Positions 11,085 to 23,286 of a DNA stretch of 64,000 nucleotides are shown piece by piece; position 1 is the stretch's first letter; each line of letters starts with the position of its first letter. The DNA is taken from assembly GCA_947646735.1 (NCBI GenBank), contig CANTFK010000992.1:310001-374000 (forward strand), in the 5' to 3' direction. Origin of the DNA: Peronospora farinosa (taxonomy: Eukaryota; Oomycota; Peronosporomycetes; Peronosporales; Peronosporaceae). Under the pieces are notes generated by a model. That model was not told where the DNA came from. It worked only from the letters and a program-made list of their open reading frames with translations, and did no database searches. The position numbers and the translations under genes were made by a program.

Positions 11085-11946
11085 GACGGATTCCTTAAAT
11101 TTTTGTGTATGTTCGTCGGTACTCTCGCTTCGCAACTGCGCGAAGTTGCCGCATGCTAGTCTCCAAAAATTTCTGCACGCTGCCGGCGATGGTCACGTCC
11201 GCTTTCTGGAACGTCAAGCGGTTGCGTTGTATCCACAAGCTGGTGGTGCAAACGCTGCTTAAGATGTGCCATATGCGTGTCTACACGGCAGTGTATGCGA
11301 CCACCTCGTCTTGGTGGTGTCACGCAAGCTGTGGCTGGACCGCCGTGGATATATCTGGCGCGCGTCTGCTTGAACTGTTCGCTAGAAAGCCCTGAATCCG
11401 TCCAAGGGCCCAGCGTTCTCCTGTCCAATGGCAGATGAGCTTCTGCGAGGAGGCTTGCGCGCACGGGCATGTCCAGCAGATGTGTTCCAGTGTTTCTTCC
11501 ACCCCTTGACAGCATTGGAGCTTGCGGCAACTTTTATTTTGCCCTCGGTCTGGATGGAAGAGACTTAGTTGCTGCACTGCTACTTGATAGACGACCCACA
11601 CTTGGCACGCGGTGAGCCCGTTCCTATGAGTCCATAGATCGGTTGGCGTCTGCTGGAAAGGTGCTTTTGCCACGCGCTATCCTCCACTGAGTCCTGGAGT
11701 GTCTTCAGAGTTCGTGTCAGGCCCCATCTTCGCTGCTTGTCTTGTTATTACGTGGTAGCGCCTACCATCAAGATGACGAAGGAATAAGTTCGAACCCCTA
11801 TACGATGCAAGTATAGATTTGCTACAGTGCAGGGCTGAATCTTGGCATACTGCTTTGAGGTTACAACGTCCCCAATAGGTCCACACAATCCAGGGGTTGT
11901 CGTCCCAGGAGTACGCGAGCCAAAATGCTTTCTCTTCTGGTGTCAT
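11085..11946 (-). pseudogene. Second LINE fragment, inverted (ORF2 C-terminus)
   Basis: Minus-strand frames 11677-11946 and 11320-11673, and a stop-broken frame reaching about 11085, parallel the C-terminal part of the LINE at 9390-10620. Shared landmarks are DNPWI (QNPWI in the first copy), a zf-RVT cysteine cluster with HICWTC against HILWDC, and LWIQRNR followed by RQLRAVA. The copy is diverged, interrupted and lacks the RT core. It points toward the first LINE, so the two form a tail-to-tail pair separated by about 290 bp. Confidence 0.7.
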
Positions 11947-12339
11947 TGCTCAAAAAACGACCTGCTTAGTTCATTAGTTGGGAACGTGTTGGCATTGTAG
12001 ACCGCACACATGCATGTGTATACTCCGTGATTGCCAGTAAATTACCACGTAGTGACGATGTGCGTAACGTTTTATATGTCTGATAAAACTAGTAGAATCT
12101 GTCTAGATTAAGCCATCGTAACATATTCAACTCCATAATCTAAATCGACATACGTAGCCCTCCTATTCAGATTCATGTTTTTTACAGTATTTGATTCATA
12201 GCTATAATTCATTGATCATGAATCTAAACTACGTGGTGATTCAGATTCATAAATTGTATAACCCTTATATAAAAAAGCTCCTTGAACTGAACCCTTACAC
12301 CATTTTAGTCATTTTACTTACACAAACAAAACCGGCTAT

Positions 12340-12592
12340 GGACAACCAGTCACAGGAAACTTACTCCTCGAATAGTGCCAGTCACCTGGGCAGTGGAAAT
12401 ACGCAAGCAGGCATTGAGGATGGCAGTGCCGTCAGCTCCAAAAGGAAGCAGAAAACCAGCCCCATTTGGGATCATGTGGAGCTCCTGAAGAAGGAGAAAA
12501 AAGTTGAGTCCTGGAAAAGACATACAAATGTCTAGTCTCGAAAGGCTATATAAGGGAGTTCGACATTAGGGAAGGTACTGGCCAGAGCAATA
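12340..12592 (+). pseudogene. BED-type zinc-finger remnant of a hAT-like transposase
   Basis: From the ATG at 12340 the frame reads a Ser-rich start and then KTSPIWDHVELLKKEKKVES, like the beginning of a BED finger. One base later the frame must shift to continue with KTYKCLV, an aromatic/acidic middle and GQSNINR before a TAA at about 12592. The second cysteine of the expected CxxC pair is replaced by serine. No catalytic transposase domain or terminal inverted repeat was found nearby. Confidence 0.4.
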
Positions 12593-13619
12593 TTAACAGA
12601 TAACTCCGGCAAAGAGCATTACATCAGCAGTGAGGACTTTGTCCGGCCTGCTAGCACCATGTCCCTGGAAGTCTTTGTTTTTAAAGGCCTCGAATGGACC
12701 AATTAATAAGTTAGCATTTTCAGGAATAAAGAGTGACGCGTCACGCCACGCTATATTGTTTGGCAACAACTCGTCTGTCTGTCTAAATAATATTTGACAC
12801 AGGCTAATTTCAAGACTGTCATGCTGCAAGTGATTGCGTTGTCGAAAGTCCGCCACGCTGTCCGTGAGCTGATCAAGCGTTATCACGACGTCCACCAGCT
12901 TCTTCAGCAATTATGTGACAAGTGCTTCACCACGTCGTCTCGGATCAGCGCTGGACCTGGTTCAAAGAGGGCAACGGATTTGTTATAGGTATATGCTGCG
13001 GCTCGGCGATCCGACTGCGGTTGGTATAGCGCCGGTCTGCAGTGGATAGCGTCTGGGGCCGAGACGAAGACCTAATGGGCGTAAAAAAAGCCACGCATTG
13101 ACTGGACCCACCTGGGCTCGGCGCTCCTGAGGTTTGGACGAGACGAACAAGGACGCTAGGCCGTCGCACCAAGTGCCGAGCAGACATGCCGCTCTCGGCA
13201 GCACCGAGAATTCTTTTGTTTTCGTCGCGCTCGCGCTACAAATACTCTAGCTTCGCCATGCGGTCGATCAGAGCGGCGAGGGCCACGAGAACCTTGTCGT
13301 CACTCGCCGAGCTTATTTCTCAAGCTGGCGAGCCTTAACGACTGATGCGGTGCATTCTGGTGAAGCAGAGCGTGCAGGAAAGGCCTGTGTTGCCGGTGAG
13401 GGCTTCTTGTCAGCCGTCCCAGCCATTGGGCTTACAATTCTTTGGAATCTTTGAGCGCATGACAAAAATCCTTTGTTTATGGACGCGTGCTAGACGCGCT
13501 TCAGCCCGCCGACGCGGGCATCCACAGTGGCTTACCGATCGCAAAGTAATCATTCTCAGTGCTGTGGTCTTTGCCGCTGCCACACGTTTACCTATGCATC
13601 AACCATTCTAGAATTACAA
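12593..13619. other. Region without a supported gene
   Basis: A 105-codon minus-strand frame at 12593-12910 and a few shorter frames exist, but none resembles a known family or has supporting context. It may contain more transposase debris. Confidence 0.4.
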
Positions 13620-14054
13620 CCATTCTAGAATTACCTCGTAGAAGGCTATTCTAGCACTATCTAGAAACCTGCACCGGCGTACATCTAGTACCTGTTTAGA
13701 TACACAGTTATACTTTTCAACACCCCCCCTGCCAGTGAGAGTGTGCGACTTGATACCCAACGCTACAAGAGCGCTCGTAATTGGGTATCCTGAGCATTCC
13801 TGTTAGCAGTACATCATTCGGGCTGCTTGTAAGCACGCATTCCTTGCGCCGCCTTAAGCATGCCGCCATCATATCCCAACTTCAGCGCCGTCCTCGCAAC
13901 GACTCGTCCGACTAGTCTGCGGTCTGATGGTCCACGGACCTTTGGAGCTTCTTCGTCGTCTTGCACATTAAAAAAGCCGTCTTTGTGCCTTCCAAGTCGG
14001 TGTCCCCTTCATGGGTCCGCGTCGTATCTCAACTACGGACGCGCCAGCTACTGT
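13620..14054 (-). mobile_element. Copia remnant, 3' part (polypurine tract and LTR start)
   Basis: On the minus strand a purine tract (GGCAGGGGGGG, 13723-13733) is followed directly by TGTTGAAAAG, the start of an LTR at 13722 that runs left. Just upstream of the tract the minus strand encodes SHTLTGRG, a C-terminal motif I associate with oomycete copia Pol. The LTR's left edge is not clear. The remnant is interrupted on its other side by gypsy element 1. Confidence 0.45.
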
Positions 14055-14059
14055 TAGCT

Positions 14060-14668
14060 TGAAGACGGGAACTTCTACGAAGTTGCCTCGTACTACGAGC
14101 ACACACCTTATGCACAAGCGAGGAAGCGGTTAGACCGTCTTACCTTCGCGTGCGAGGGTGGTTGGGAGGTTGGTCGACTGCTTAAGCAGTCGTGCCACCA
14201 GTTGCCTCTCGCTTAAGCGAGAGTGCAACGAACTTCTAAACAAGAAGGCACCGACGTCACGCAGAAGCTTTTCAACTTCTCGTGCGTGGTGCGTATGTTT
14301 AAGCAAATTCAAGACTGAGATATATTTAATTAATTATAACTAAATATATACTCAACTACTGATTGGCTATATATATATATATTATATATATAGATCGGAT
14401 ACGCGACTCTTTAGAAGCGTATCCTGTCGCATGAACTTAAATCTAGATTTAAGATCGCAACTGACGTCCTTCTGAGACGTCGCGATGCCTAGCTTCAACT
14501 AGCGTCATCCCTTCTCATGTGAATCCATAAATGGATATCACATTCACGAGGGTGGATCACATTTGTGTATCGCACCCAAGTGACAGGTCAAAAGTAATCG
14601 TGGATACTTTTAGACCAAACATTAAGTATATTACTTAATGTTTACGTGTAACTAGATACTCTGTTACA
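14060..14668 (-). repeat. Element 1 3' LTR (609 bp)
   Basis: On the plus strand it begins TG at 14060 and ends TTACA at 14668; its partner is 21558-22179. It carries an (AT)n run at 14367-14392 and a chain of hairpins, including CGACTGCTTAAGCAGTCG near 14174-14191, CTCTCGCTTAAGCGAGAG near 14205-14222 and CTTAAATCTAGATTTAAG at 14436-14453. The purine tract next to it (14669-14682, minus strand AAAACGGGGGATGG) is the expected polypurine tract. Confidence 0.92.
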
Positions 14669-14775
14669 CCATCCCCCGTTTTAGAACGATGTTTACATTT
14701 TGTAAAACATCGCCTAAGAGACAGAGAGACTGGCGAGCCGTTTATAAACGCGCCGCTTTAGTCTGCTCAGTACTC

Positions 14776-15867
14776 ATGCCATCGAAACGTGGTAAGGCTG
14801 ATGGGTCGCCTGCAAAGGCACCCATGCAGTCCAGCACTAAGCGCACGCGCCGCGATTTATCGCAGCCGTCGCAAAGTGCGTCAGGCACTGGGGTGGATCT
14901 TCCATCTCACGATAATGTGGATGAAGATCCATCTCTCATTGTTGACTACAATGAGACCACACCACTGCCATCACCCCAAAGTGGCGATGAGCATAGTGCA
15001 TTGATGGGACATATGTCCCCATCATTTGAGGCACCCGTCCTTGAGGAAGCATCTATGCTTCCTGCAAGCGAAGGTAAAGCCTCGTCGTCTGCGCCTACGA
15101 GCGCAGCGACTAAGACTGAGCACGCTACTTCGAAAGGAGTAGTCGCGACTCAGTCAGATGTAACTTCTCAAGCTGATGTCTTGACAATCCATAATGGAGA
15201 GTCAGACTCAGGTGAGTGTGAGCTTAAAGCTCCACCAAGTACACCTTTGGCCTCACTAGCCCGCCGTCGCGAGGGCGGCTACATGAGTGGTGGCTTGCCA
15301 CCAATGCCACCTCCATCTGAGTGGATGAACTCGGATGGGTCTAGTGCAGCGCTTTTGCAGCGTGCAACTATTGACGCTCATAGATTTTATTGCGTCTTTC
15401 CTTTGTGGAAAAAGCAGGGCAAAGCACTTGGTCGTGCTTTCCCAATTCCAGTCGTGCTGCGTTCTAACGAAACAGCCGACGAATATGAAGCTGAACTTCG
15501 GCGCCGTGTTACCTTGCATGTAGATGCAACGAAACAACGGTCGCAGCGACTCAGCTTCATCTTGAAGCGTGCGCATGAAATCTTGGGTGGTAAGCGACTC
15601 CCAATTGAATCTCGCCACGCTTCTTCTGCTAGTCCATCCGGACCTAGCAGAAAGACGACAGCTGGTGCTGCTTCTCGTAAGCAGCCATCAGCCCAGGCAA
15701 GTCGACGCGCAAAGCGTGCACAGGCTCCCACGAGTCAAAGCTCGTTGGGTAACCCTTCCACTGGACAAGGATTTAAAGCATTCGCTTCACAAACCGGTGG
15801 GCCAACAGCCTTCCAACAAGGAAGCGCGTATGCCCTTCCGTGTCACCAACACAGGTGGTCCCGATAG
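14776..15867 (+). pseudogene. Antisense ORF of element 1 (3'-truncated by frameshift)
   Basis: This frame lies opposite to gag-pol and starts 107 bp inside the 3' LTR. It aligns over almost its whole length with the 481-residue plus-strand protein of element 2 (44406-45851), with scattered replacements. Small deletions near 15840-15860 shift the frame, so it stops after 363 residues and loses the coiled coil and the Arg/Ser-rich tail. The lost segment is still readable in other frames to about 16160. An upstream in-frame ATG at 14689 would add 29 residues but has no counterpart in element 2. Function unknown. Confidence 0.7.
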
Positions 15868-18800
15868 GAGTGGCGATTACGCCCACCTACTCGCGGCTGC
15901 CTACCCTGCTGCTGTTCAGTCGCAGGCTGATCCGCTGCGCTGAAGAGGCAGGTGACAGATCTCGAGAGTCAAGTCTCGCGACTGACCTCGGATCTGCGCG
16001 ATGTGAGGGCGAGGGACCGTCAGGGGTATGACCGCCTGAAGACCCGTTTGGACATCCTAGAGCGACTGGTGATGAGAGACCCGCGTCAAGCGCGGAGTCC
16101 TCCTCGATCACCTAGTCCTCTATCGCCTCGGTCGTATACGGGGGCCTCTCGGCTTCCTCGTCGCCTGATCGGTCGCGACACTCGTCTCACAGTCGACGTC
16201 ACCATCGGTCTCGTTAGACCGATGTGGATATGTGATCTCTTCTGGATCAACATACCGTTTCAGACGACCCACGTAAAATACGGGGTGCGTCTATATATAC
16301 GGTGGGAGAGTGAGCCTATAATTTAGGTCTCCAACTTCTTCAACCACTGTAAAGAGCCAAATGAATCGGGGCAATAGCTTAGTAGTACCACCCGGTAGTA
16401 CAAAAATTGCATGTTTGAGGTAGGGTAGCAGTACTTTGTCCCCCACACTAAAGTGTTCATTGTTTTGCGACCATGCTGGTCTGCATATTGTTTTTGCTTG
16501 TCCTGTGCGCTTGCCATCGCGTCACGGACTATACGTGTGATGGCTAATCGCTCATCCAAAAAGCGCTGAGCTTCGCTCACGCTTTTGGCATCCAGCTCGC
16601 CGATGACGCCTCCAAGAGGTCGTTCATGGGTCGACGCTGTTGACAACACTATAGTGTCATCATCAAGGAGCACTGGCATTTCTTGCCGTGCCTACCTATA
16701 GGTGCCGTGACCACTGCTAAATTAGCAGTGTCACTAGGGCAACCTTGGCCCTTTTTGGCGTTTGCACCGAGCGAAGTGAGGGGCCCTCCCCCACTAAGAC
16801 TCTGGCTGCGTACAAACGAGACTGGCGTTCGAGGATGACGCAGTCCGTTAACGTAAAACGGTGTTTCACCCGTACTGGCGTGAACACTGTTATTAATAGC
16901 GAACTCCACGAATGGCAATTGCTTGCTCCATTCTTTAGGAGTCGCTATTGTACGCAACACATCCGCCACGGCTCGATTGGCCCGTTCTGTTTGGCCATCG
17001 GTCTGGGGATGATCAGCGGTGGACATGTGGAGCTTGCTTCCCAGCAGATCAAACACATGTCGCCAAAAACCCGACGTAAAACGCGGATCCCGGTCCGATA
17101 CTATGGACTCGGGCATCCCGTGTAGTCGGTACACGGGATCCAGAAACAAGAGGGCAGCCTCTTTTCCTGAGATCTTGGTGCTACATGGTGCCAAATGCAC
17201 CATCTTGCTCAGTCTGTCTACAAAGACGACGAGCCCCGTCCTGCCTTTATGGTCAGGCGGTAAGTCAAACGTGGAGTCCAAACTGACCGACTTCCAACAT
17301 TCAGTTGGAATCGGCAGTGGCTTCAGTGGCGCATTGCTCGAAGGTGCAGGCTATATGCGCTGACAATCTTCGCAAGAGCGAATATAGTTGGTCACCCACC
17401 GATATATACGGGGCCATCAAAATTCCTCTGACACTCGTAAGAATGTCTTTTCACGGCCCAGATGCCCACTAGATGGCGCATCATGGCACTCGTGAAGTAT
17501 CATCAGCTTGAGATCTGTGTCATGAGGGACATAGATTCTCAAGGGATCACAGGGTGACAGTTGATGCCATAACAGGCCATCACTGTAACTAAAGCGATTT
17601 AGCTTCGCTTTGAGGTGCGACGGAAGGGTAACCTTTCGTCCACCAAAATGATCCAACAGCAGGCGACAATGTTCGTCCTGACTGTAGCACTCCTTGATAT
17701 CGGAGGCCATTGAGCTCGTCACATGGTAGGCCTTCATGGCTGCCAATGTTGACGACTCAACTTGTGCTTTCGCACGAGACACACTATCTTGGTGTCTTGC
17801 CTCGAAGTCTGGTCTGCGCGATAACGCGTCAGCCAAGACATTCGACTTACCCGGCTTATATTCAGCTTTGAAATTAAATTCAGAGAAGAATGTTAGCCAT
17901 CTTGCCATTCTCGGCGAGAGGTGCGGTGAATTTATAGCGGTCCGCAGTGATGCGTGATCCGTATAAACCACAAAAGGTTCGTTGCCCAAGAGGTGCACCC
18001 GAAACTTTACAAGGGCATACTTAGTTGAAAGTAGCTCCTTGTCATGCACAGGGCAATTCAGCTCGGCAGCTTTCAAAAGCCGAGACTGATACAAAATGAC
18101 ACGGCAAATGGCGCTGTCATCCTTCTGCATGAGCGCGCTGCCGATTGCAAAATTGATTGCATCGCAGACGACGCTAAAGGGATTATCCGCGTCTAGCAAT
18201 GCCAAGACCGGTGCCTCTACAAGAGATTGCTTCACTGATGTGAACGCATCTACTTGTTCCTTTGACCAAGTCCATTCTGTATCCTTTTTCAAAAGGTCAG
18301 ACAATGGCTTGGTCTGCTCCGCATAATTCTTGCTGTACTTGTGCAAGTAATTAGCAAGCCCAAGGAATTGGCGCAGATCCCTCACGTGTCGTGGGACTGG
18401 CCATTCCTTTACAGACTTTACCTTTTCTGGGTCTGCTCGTACACCATGTGTACCAACGATGCAGACCAGCACAGGTATCTCGGGGACCCCTATTAAGCAC
18501 TTTTGCAAGTTCACGTATAATTGGGCGTCACCCAGAGTCTGCAACACAGCGTCTAAATGACGCTTGTGCGACTCTATCGCGCTCAGACCGTCCTCGGCCC
18601 TACTATGCACGAATACATCGTCAAAGTAATGGGGCGCGTAGGCACGGTGCTGACGCATCACGTGAGCCACCACTCGGTTGAATGTTGCCGGAGTTTTTTT
18701 CAACCCTTGTGGCATCACAAGCCACTCCCACAGCATACCGCTTGGGGTGCTTACTGCCGTTTTGGCTACATCGGTATCTCTTATGAGAACCTGATAGTAG

Positions 18801-20435
18801 CCATCCTTCAGATCCAACGCGGAATAGATAGTTGACTTTCCCATGGAATTCAACAAAACATCTTTCCGCGGGATCGGCGTTTGAGCCGGAATGGTGGCCG
18901 TGTTCAGCTAGTTATAAGCGTGAACCACGCGCCATCCACCTGTTGCTTTACGCACACAGAAGGTCGGGCTGCAGTGAGGCGACTTGCTCTCACGTACATG
19001 TCCCGCCTTAGCTCGCTTGTCGAAGAACTCATCGATGTAATCGACTTGTTCCTTCGGCAACGGCTATTGCCTGGTCACACAATACTTGGTGCCAGGCTCC
19101 AGGTCAATCTCGTGCCTGATGCCCCTATCGGCCGGTAGGCGGCTCGGCACTTCTGCTGGAAACACATCACGGTGTTTCCACAGAACATCATAGAACGGGC
19201 TGTCCTTCAAGGCATCCCAGCCTTGAGCAGCGAACCGTTTCTTTTTGTCGGTCTCCAAGACGCTCTCATCCATTGTGGATGAAGAGCAACAGTCCACCAC
19301 GTTCTCTTCTGGAACTGGTGCGACTATCTCGTGGATCTTTCCTTCCTTTAGTTCGAACAGGAACAGATCCCACGTCATCTCCGAGAGATTTACTATCTCC
19401 TCGGCAGATGCCAAGACAAGTTGGAGCACCTCAACTGAGGATGCCTCCGGCATTTTGTCTTCGACGGACTCGAACAACTCGTTCGTAGGTCCGTCCTCTT
19501 GGACCGAGACTGATCCAAGGGTCACTCGTTTCGACGTTCCCTTGATCGTCTTAATACGTCTGGTGCTCGTTCTTCGAGTCACCACGACCTTTGACCTGGA
19601 GGAAGGTGTCGTTGCTATCTCAGCTAACGCACTCCTTCCAACCGCACCAGGCTGCCGGTTCTTGTGGCGCTTGACTTCCTGTCAGCCCACCATAAACTTC
19701 CACAGGCTCTCGGCTCTGTGCAGGACTATTGGACGCATGACTACCTGTCATCGTCCCATTCGCTACACCAGTCTTTTCGACCTGGGTAGGAATATGTGTC
19801 ACCTGGCTTTCCGCCAGTGCACTTCCAACTACACCACTCTTTTCGAGCTGGGTAGTTCCTGGTGTCGATTGACATACCGTCATCGCACCCTCGACTGTGT
19901 TGGACACAGAATCAGTCACATAAGCCACTCGCAGGAGCACATCCTTTCCGGTGTCTTGCGTAGAGCTAGCACTGTGCGTGTACGCCAGTCTATCCATGGT
20001 TGGTGTTTAGCCAACCAAGTCATGCCTAGGATGAGGTCATACGGGCTCTCCATACCTAGCACTGTGAACTTCTCTTTACAAGAGAAGTCACTGAAACTGA
20101 AGGCGAGTTCAACTTAAACTCCCTCCGATTTAACGAGCGCGCCGTTCGCTAAACAAACGATCACCTCTTCTCGCTTGCCATCCTGGCAAAGCGACTCATA
20201 ACTCGACGGTCTCTTCTTCAGATCCGCGAGTTTCACAAACTTCTGTGATGCGCCTGAATCCACAAGAAGGGTCATCACTTGGTACTCGATCGCTATAGAC
20301 CAAAAGGGTTGAGGTCCGGCCTTTCGGAACCTCAGGGACTATGCTACCCATTTGTTCGATCACTCTGAACTTAGGGGTAGCTTTAGAGTCCACGACAGTA
20401 GGGCATCCCGCCCCTACTGCGCTCCCGCATTTCCC
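15644..20435 (-). pseudogene. Element 1 Pol pseudogene (PR-RT-RNaseH-IN-chromodomain)
   Basis: This is the degenerate counterpart of the element 2 Pol. Recognisable minus-strand pieces include 17417-18856 (RT with YFDD, then RNase H), 16649-17281 (integrase core with SDRDPRF and TDGQTERANR), 19064-19585 (the segment before RT) and 20196-20393 (after the Gag junction). Frame changes and stops separate them, small deletions occur in the integrase end (for example near 16400-16440), and RNase H has CDAIN where element 2 has CDASN. Confidence 0.9.
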
Positions 20436-21498
20436 TTCCCATCTTGGGCAGGTACTGAACCCGTGCGTCGTGCACGCTGGTTTTTCGCACCTCCCTTCGG
20501 GTTGGGAGACCTTTTGCTGGCTGCCTTAGCACCAGCAGCTACCTTGGCATAGCAGCGAGCCATCATATGGCCTCGCTTGACGCACTTGTAGTAGATCACA
20601 TCTGCATTGCCTAACTCCATAGGAGTGGCATCAGACTTCTCGGACGACGGCCTGTAATAGGCTGTCGCCGAGGAGCTGTTGTAGGATTGCTCCTTAACTA
20701 AGGCAATGTCTATTGCCTCTTCCATCGTCGCTGGCACCTTTCTGAAAAGGGCCTGACGCGATGGGCCGTGCCTAAGTCCATTCATGAACGTGGCTACCTT
20801 GATACGCTCTGGTATCGGTTTCCCATTAATGGACGCCGACAGCGAACGCATCTCCTGCACAAATTCTTGCAGAGAGCGTTTCGCCTGTCGTGCTCCAAAG
20901 AAGCGCGCCATAAGCAACACTTCGTTGTTAGGCGGTTGATACATGGAGCGAATCTTTGCCACAAAGATCGCCCATGATGGAAATGCATCAGCATTAGCCA
21001 TCAGCGCAGAGTATGCCTACTCTGACGCTTTGCCACGCAAGTTGGACATGGCATACGACACCATTCTGGTGTCGTCTTCGATGAGCTGCGCCACTCCACA
21101 TTGCTCCACTGCTAATAGCCAGTGAACAATCGTGTGAGGGCTAGTTCCATCGAATTTCGGAGGGTCCATCCGGATGGGCCTCGGTTGAGCAGGTCGGACA
21201 GAGAGCTTCTCAACATTTCTGTTGAGCGCCTCATTACCGTGCCTGCTCAAGCCTAAGCTCATCCTGAGTCTTAGTGATGGACTCAGTGGTGGCTTGGCTG
21301 TTTACCTCGGACGCGTTTCTACGCTGTCCGAGCACCAACGCCTCAAATTGCTCCAACTGAGCAACATGTTGCTCAGGAGGACAATGCAAGAGGTTGACCA
21401 GGGCTTGTTCACCAAGTCCCTACGCCAAATGCTCTGCCAACTCCATATGATGTTGGGAGAGGTGAGGGAAGTCAACTTCAGTCCATATTAAGGACCAT
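20414..21498 (-). pseudogene. Element 1 Gag pseudogene
   Basis: This is the counterpart of the element 2 Gag. The minus strand keeps the retrotransposon Gag core and most of the zinc knuckle. However, the first knuckle cysteine is tyrosine (YYKCVKRGHMMARC), a TAG breaks the frame near 21016, and further changes lie upstream. The end still overlaps Pol and keeps the G GGA AAT heptamer. Confidence 0.88.
20429..20435 (-). promoter_or_regulatory. Predicted -1 frameshift heptamer, element 1
   Basis: The minus strand reads G GGA AAT in the Gag frame, five codons before the Gag stop. The preceding codon differs from element 2 (AAG against TCG), while the heptamer is unchanged. Confidence 0.6.
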
Positions 21499-21557
21499 CT
21501 TAACCACATTCACGCTCAGAAAGACGGGTTGTGGGAAGGACTACAAGTGCTACCAAG

Positions 21558-21865
21558 TGTAAACGGGCACTTCTACGAAGTTGCCTCGTACTACGAGCAC
21601 ACAACTTATGCACAAGCGAGGAAGCGGTTAGACCGTCTTACCTTCGTGTGCGAGGGTGGTTAGGAGGTTGGTCGACTGCTTAAGCAGTCGTGCCACCAGT
21701 TGCCTCTCGCTTAAGCGAGAGTGCAACGAACTTCTAAACAAGAAGGCACCGACGTCACGCAGAAGCTTTTCAACTTCTCGTGCGTGGTGCGTATGTTTAA
21801 GCAAATTCAAGACTGAGCTATATTTAATTAATTATAACTAAATATATACTTAACTACTGATTGGC

Positions 21866-21903
<38 letters not shown>

Positions 21904-22179
21904 GATCGGATACGCGACTCTTTAGAAGCGTATCCTGTCGCATGAACTTAAATCTAGATTTAAGATCGCAACTGACGTCCTTCTGAGACGTCGCGATGCC
22001 TAGCTTCAACTAGCGTCATCCCTTCTCATGTGAATCCATAAATGGATATCACATTCACGAGGGTGGATCACATTTGTGTATCGCACCCAAGTGACATGTC
22101 AAAAGTAATCATGGTTACTTTTAGACCAAACATTAAGTATATTACTTAATGTTTACGTGTAACTAGATACCCTGTTACA
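21558..22179 (-). repeat. Element 1 5' LTR (622 bp)
   Basis: On the plus strand it begins TGTAAACGGG and ends CTGTTACA. It differs from its partner mainly in a longer (AT)n run at 21866-21903 and scattered substitutions. On the minus strand the LTR end is followed by TTGGTAGCACTTGTAGTCC, the probable primer-binding site. Confidence 0.93.
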
Positions 22180-22184
22180 TAGCT

Positions 22185-22352
22185 TGCTTGGTGCTCCATC
22201 CTCCGTGTGTGCGCTTACCCTAAGCACAAACTGTCTCAATCGCACCGATCATCTCCTCTGCTTAGTCCAGTGTCAAGCGATCTTTCGTTTCACACTTGTG
22301 CAGCAGCACTACCCATACCTGGTGGCGCGCGCGTAATCTTGGGCTTATAACC
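22185..22352 (-). mobile_element. Copia remnant, 5' part with primer-binding site
   Basis: The minus strand reads ...GCCAACA followed by GGTTATAAGCCC at 22341-22352, the copia-type initiator-tRNA site, with an LTR presumably running right from 22353. With 13620-14054 it forms the copia copy into which element 1 inserted. Only about 480 bp of internal sequence remain, so it is either heavily deleted or a short non-autonomous form. Confidence 0.45.
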
Positions 22353-23286
22353 TGTTGGCAAATAGATATTGCAATGAAGTAGATGATTAGATTCTGCGTT
22401 CTAGCTACTCTGTCTCCTAGTGCTCTCTGCTTTAACCATCCTTAATGTCTGGTTGATACTCAACTGACATGCTTACTACTTGCATTGACCATGCGTGATG
22501 GAAGAACGGCTGGCGCTAATCGCAATTCCAGTTTTCCTTTCCTGTCACCACACGATAGTCCATGTTTCCAACAATTCAGGGCTGGTATGTTCGATTATTG
22601 TTCAACAACCTTTCTGAAGTCTATGATACCGCCAAGCGCTACGGTAATATGCTGTTTTGTCGATCAGAATAAACACATTCTTTTGACAACGATGTGTGAA
22701 AATAAATATTACGACGCCATAATGTCTAACATCCTTCATTATCAGTAATGTAATGTACGCGCCGTGTATAGGCGATGTCGTACGGTGATACATGTAAATT
22801 TCTGATATAGTATGGCTGAACGATGGCATTGTCTCGAAGAGACGACAATTGCGCCAGGACTTCCTGACATTGCTCATGGTGAGGTTACACATATACTCAA
22901 AGTTACATTTATAACTTGAATACGACTACAGAAAAACTTACAAAACGGATGACCCTTGAGGCCGTAGGCACATACCAAGATTACAGGTACAGAAGCACTA
23001 CTATCGGCCTGTTTTAGTGTATGGGGTCGTTGGAGACCGAAAGTATTTACCAGTTGAAAGAAGTTATCAGTATGCGCAAGTAGAATCGTCTACATTCGAC
23101 AGTTACTTTTACAATGTCAGTTGCTGTCAGATTCATAAGCCGAGCCAATCATCGTCGTGTTCTTGTCGCCACTTGGCGTTACGTAACGCATGTTTTTGCG
23201 TTGTCCATCAGTCAGTCAGTCTTGAGTTTATTCCACTGAAAGAAAGTCTCGTCAAAACCAACGTTTCAGTCTCTTGTGCTAAAAAA
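22353..23286. other. Copia LTR remnant and upstream region of the dioxygenase gene
   Basis: The first 100-150 bp may be the copia 5' LTR. The rest shows no gene. Near the downstream ATG, TTCAGTCT at 23265-23272 matches the oomycete initiator consensus YTCANTYY and lies 14 bases before the start codon. Confidence 0.45.

Larger units (their letters stand above)
14060..22179 (-). mobile_element. Ty3/gypsy chromovirus, element 1 (8120 bp, decayed)
   Basis: LTRs at 14060-14668 and 21558-22179 bound a minus-strand gag-pol and a plus-strand antisense frame. A perfect 5 bp target-site duplication, TAGCT, lies at 14055-14059 and 22180-22184, which fixes the boundaries. Both coding strands are broken, so the element cannot act by itself. 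It has inserted inside an older copia element. Confidence 0.93.

Noticed and set aside
11156..11530. 124-codon minus-strand frame in the second LINE
   Set aside because: The zf-RVT reading and the LWIQRNR motif lie in neighbouring frames; this one is an out-of-frame shadow on the same strand.
12593..12910. 105-codon minus-strand frame
   Set aside because: Composition is acceptable, but there is no family resemblance and no context; it is next to a plus-strand transposase remnant that could explain it.
14367..14392. (AT)n microsatellite in the element 1 LTR, longer at 21866-21903
   Set aside because: Ordinary slippage-prone repeat; it explains most of the LTR length difference and needs no function.
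19245..20117. 290-codon plus-strand frame inside element 1
   Set aside because: It lies opposite to the Pol region before RT, has no initiator or family signal, and the equivalent frame in element 2 is shorter (48899-49339). Judged a shadow of Pol.
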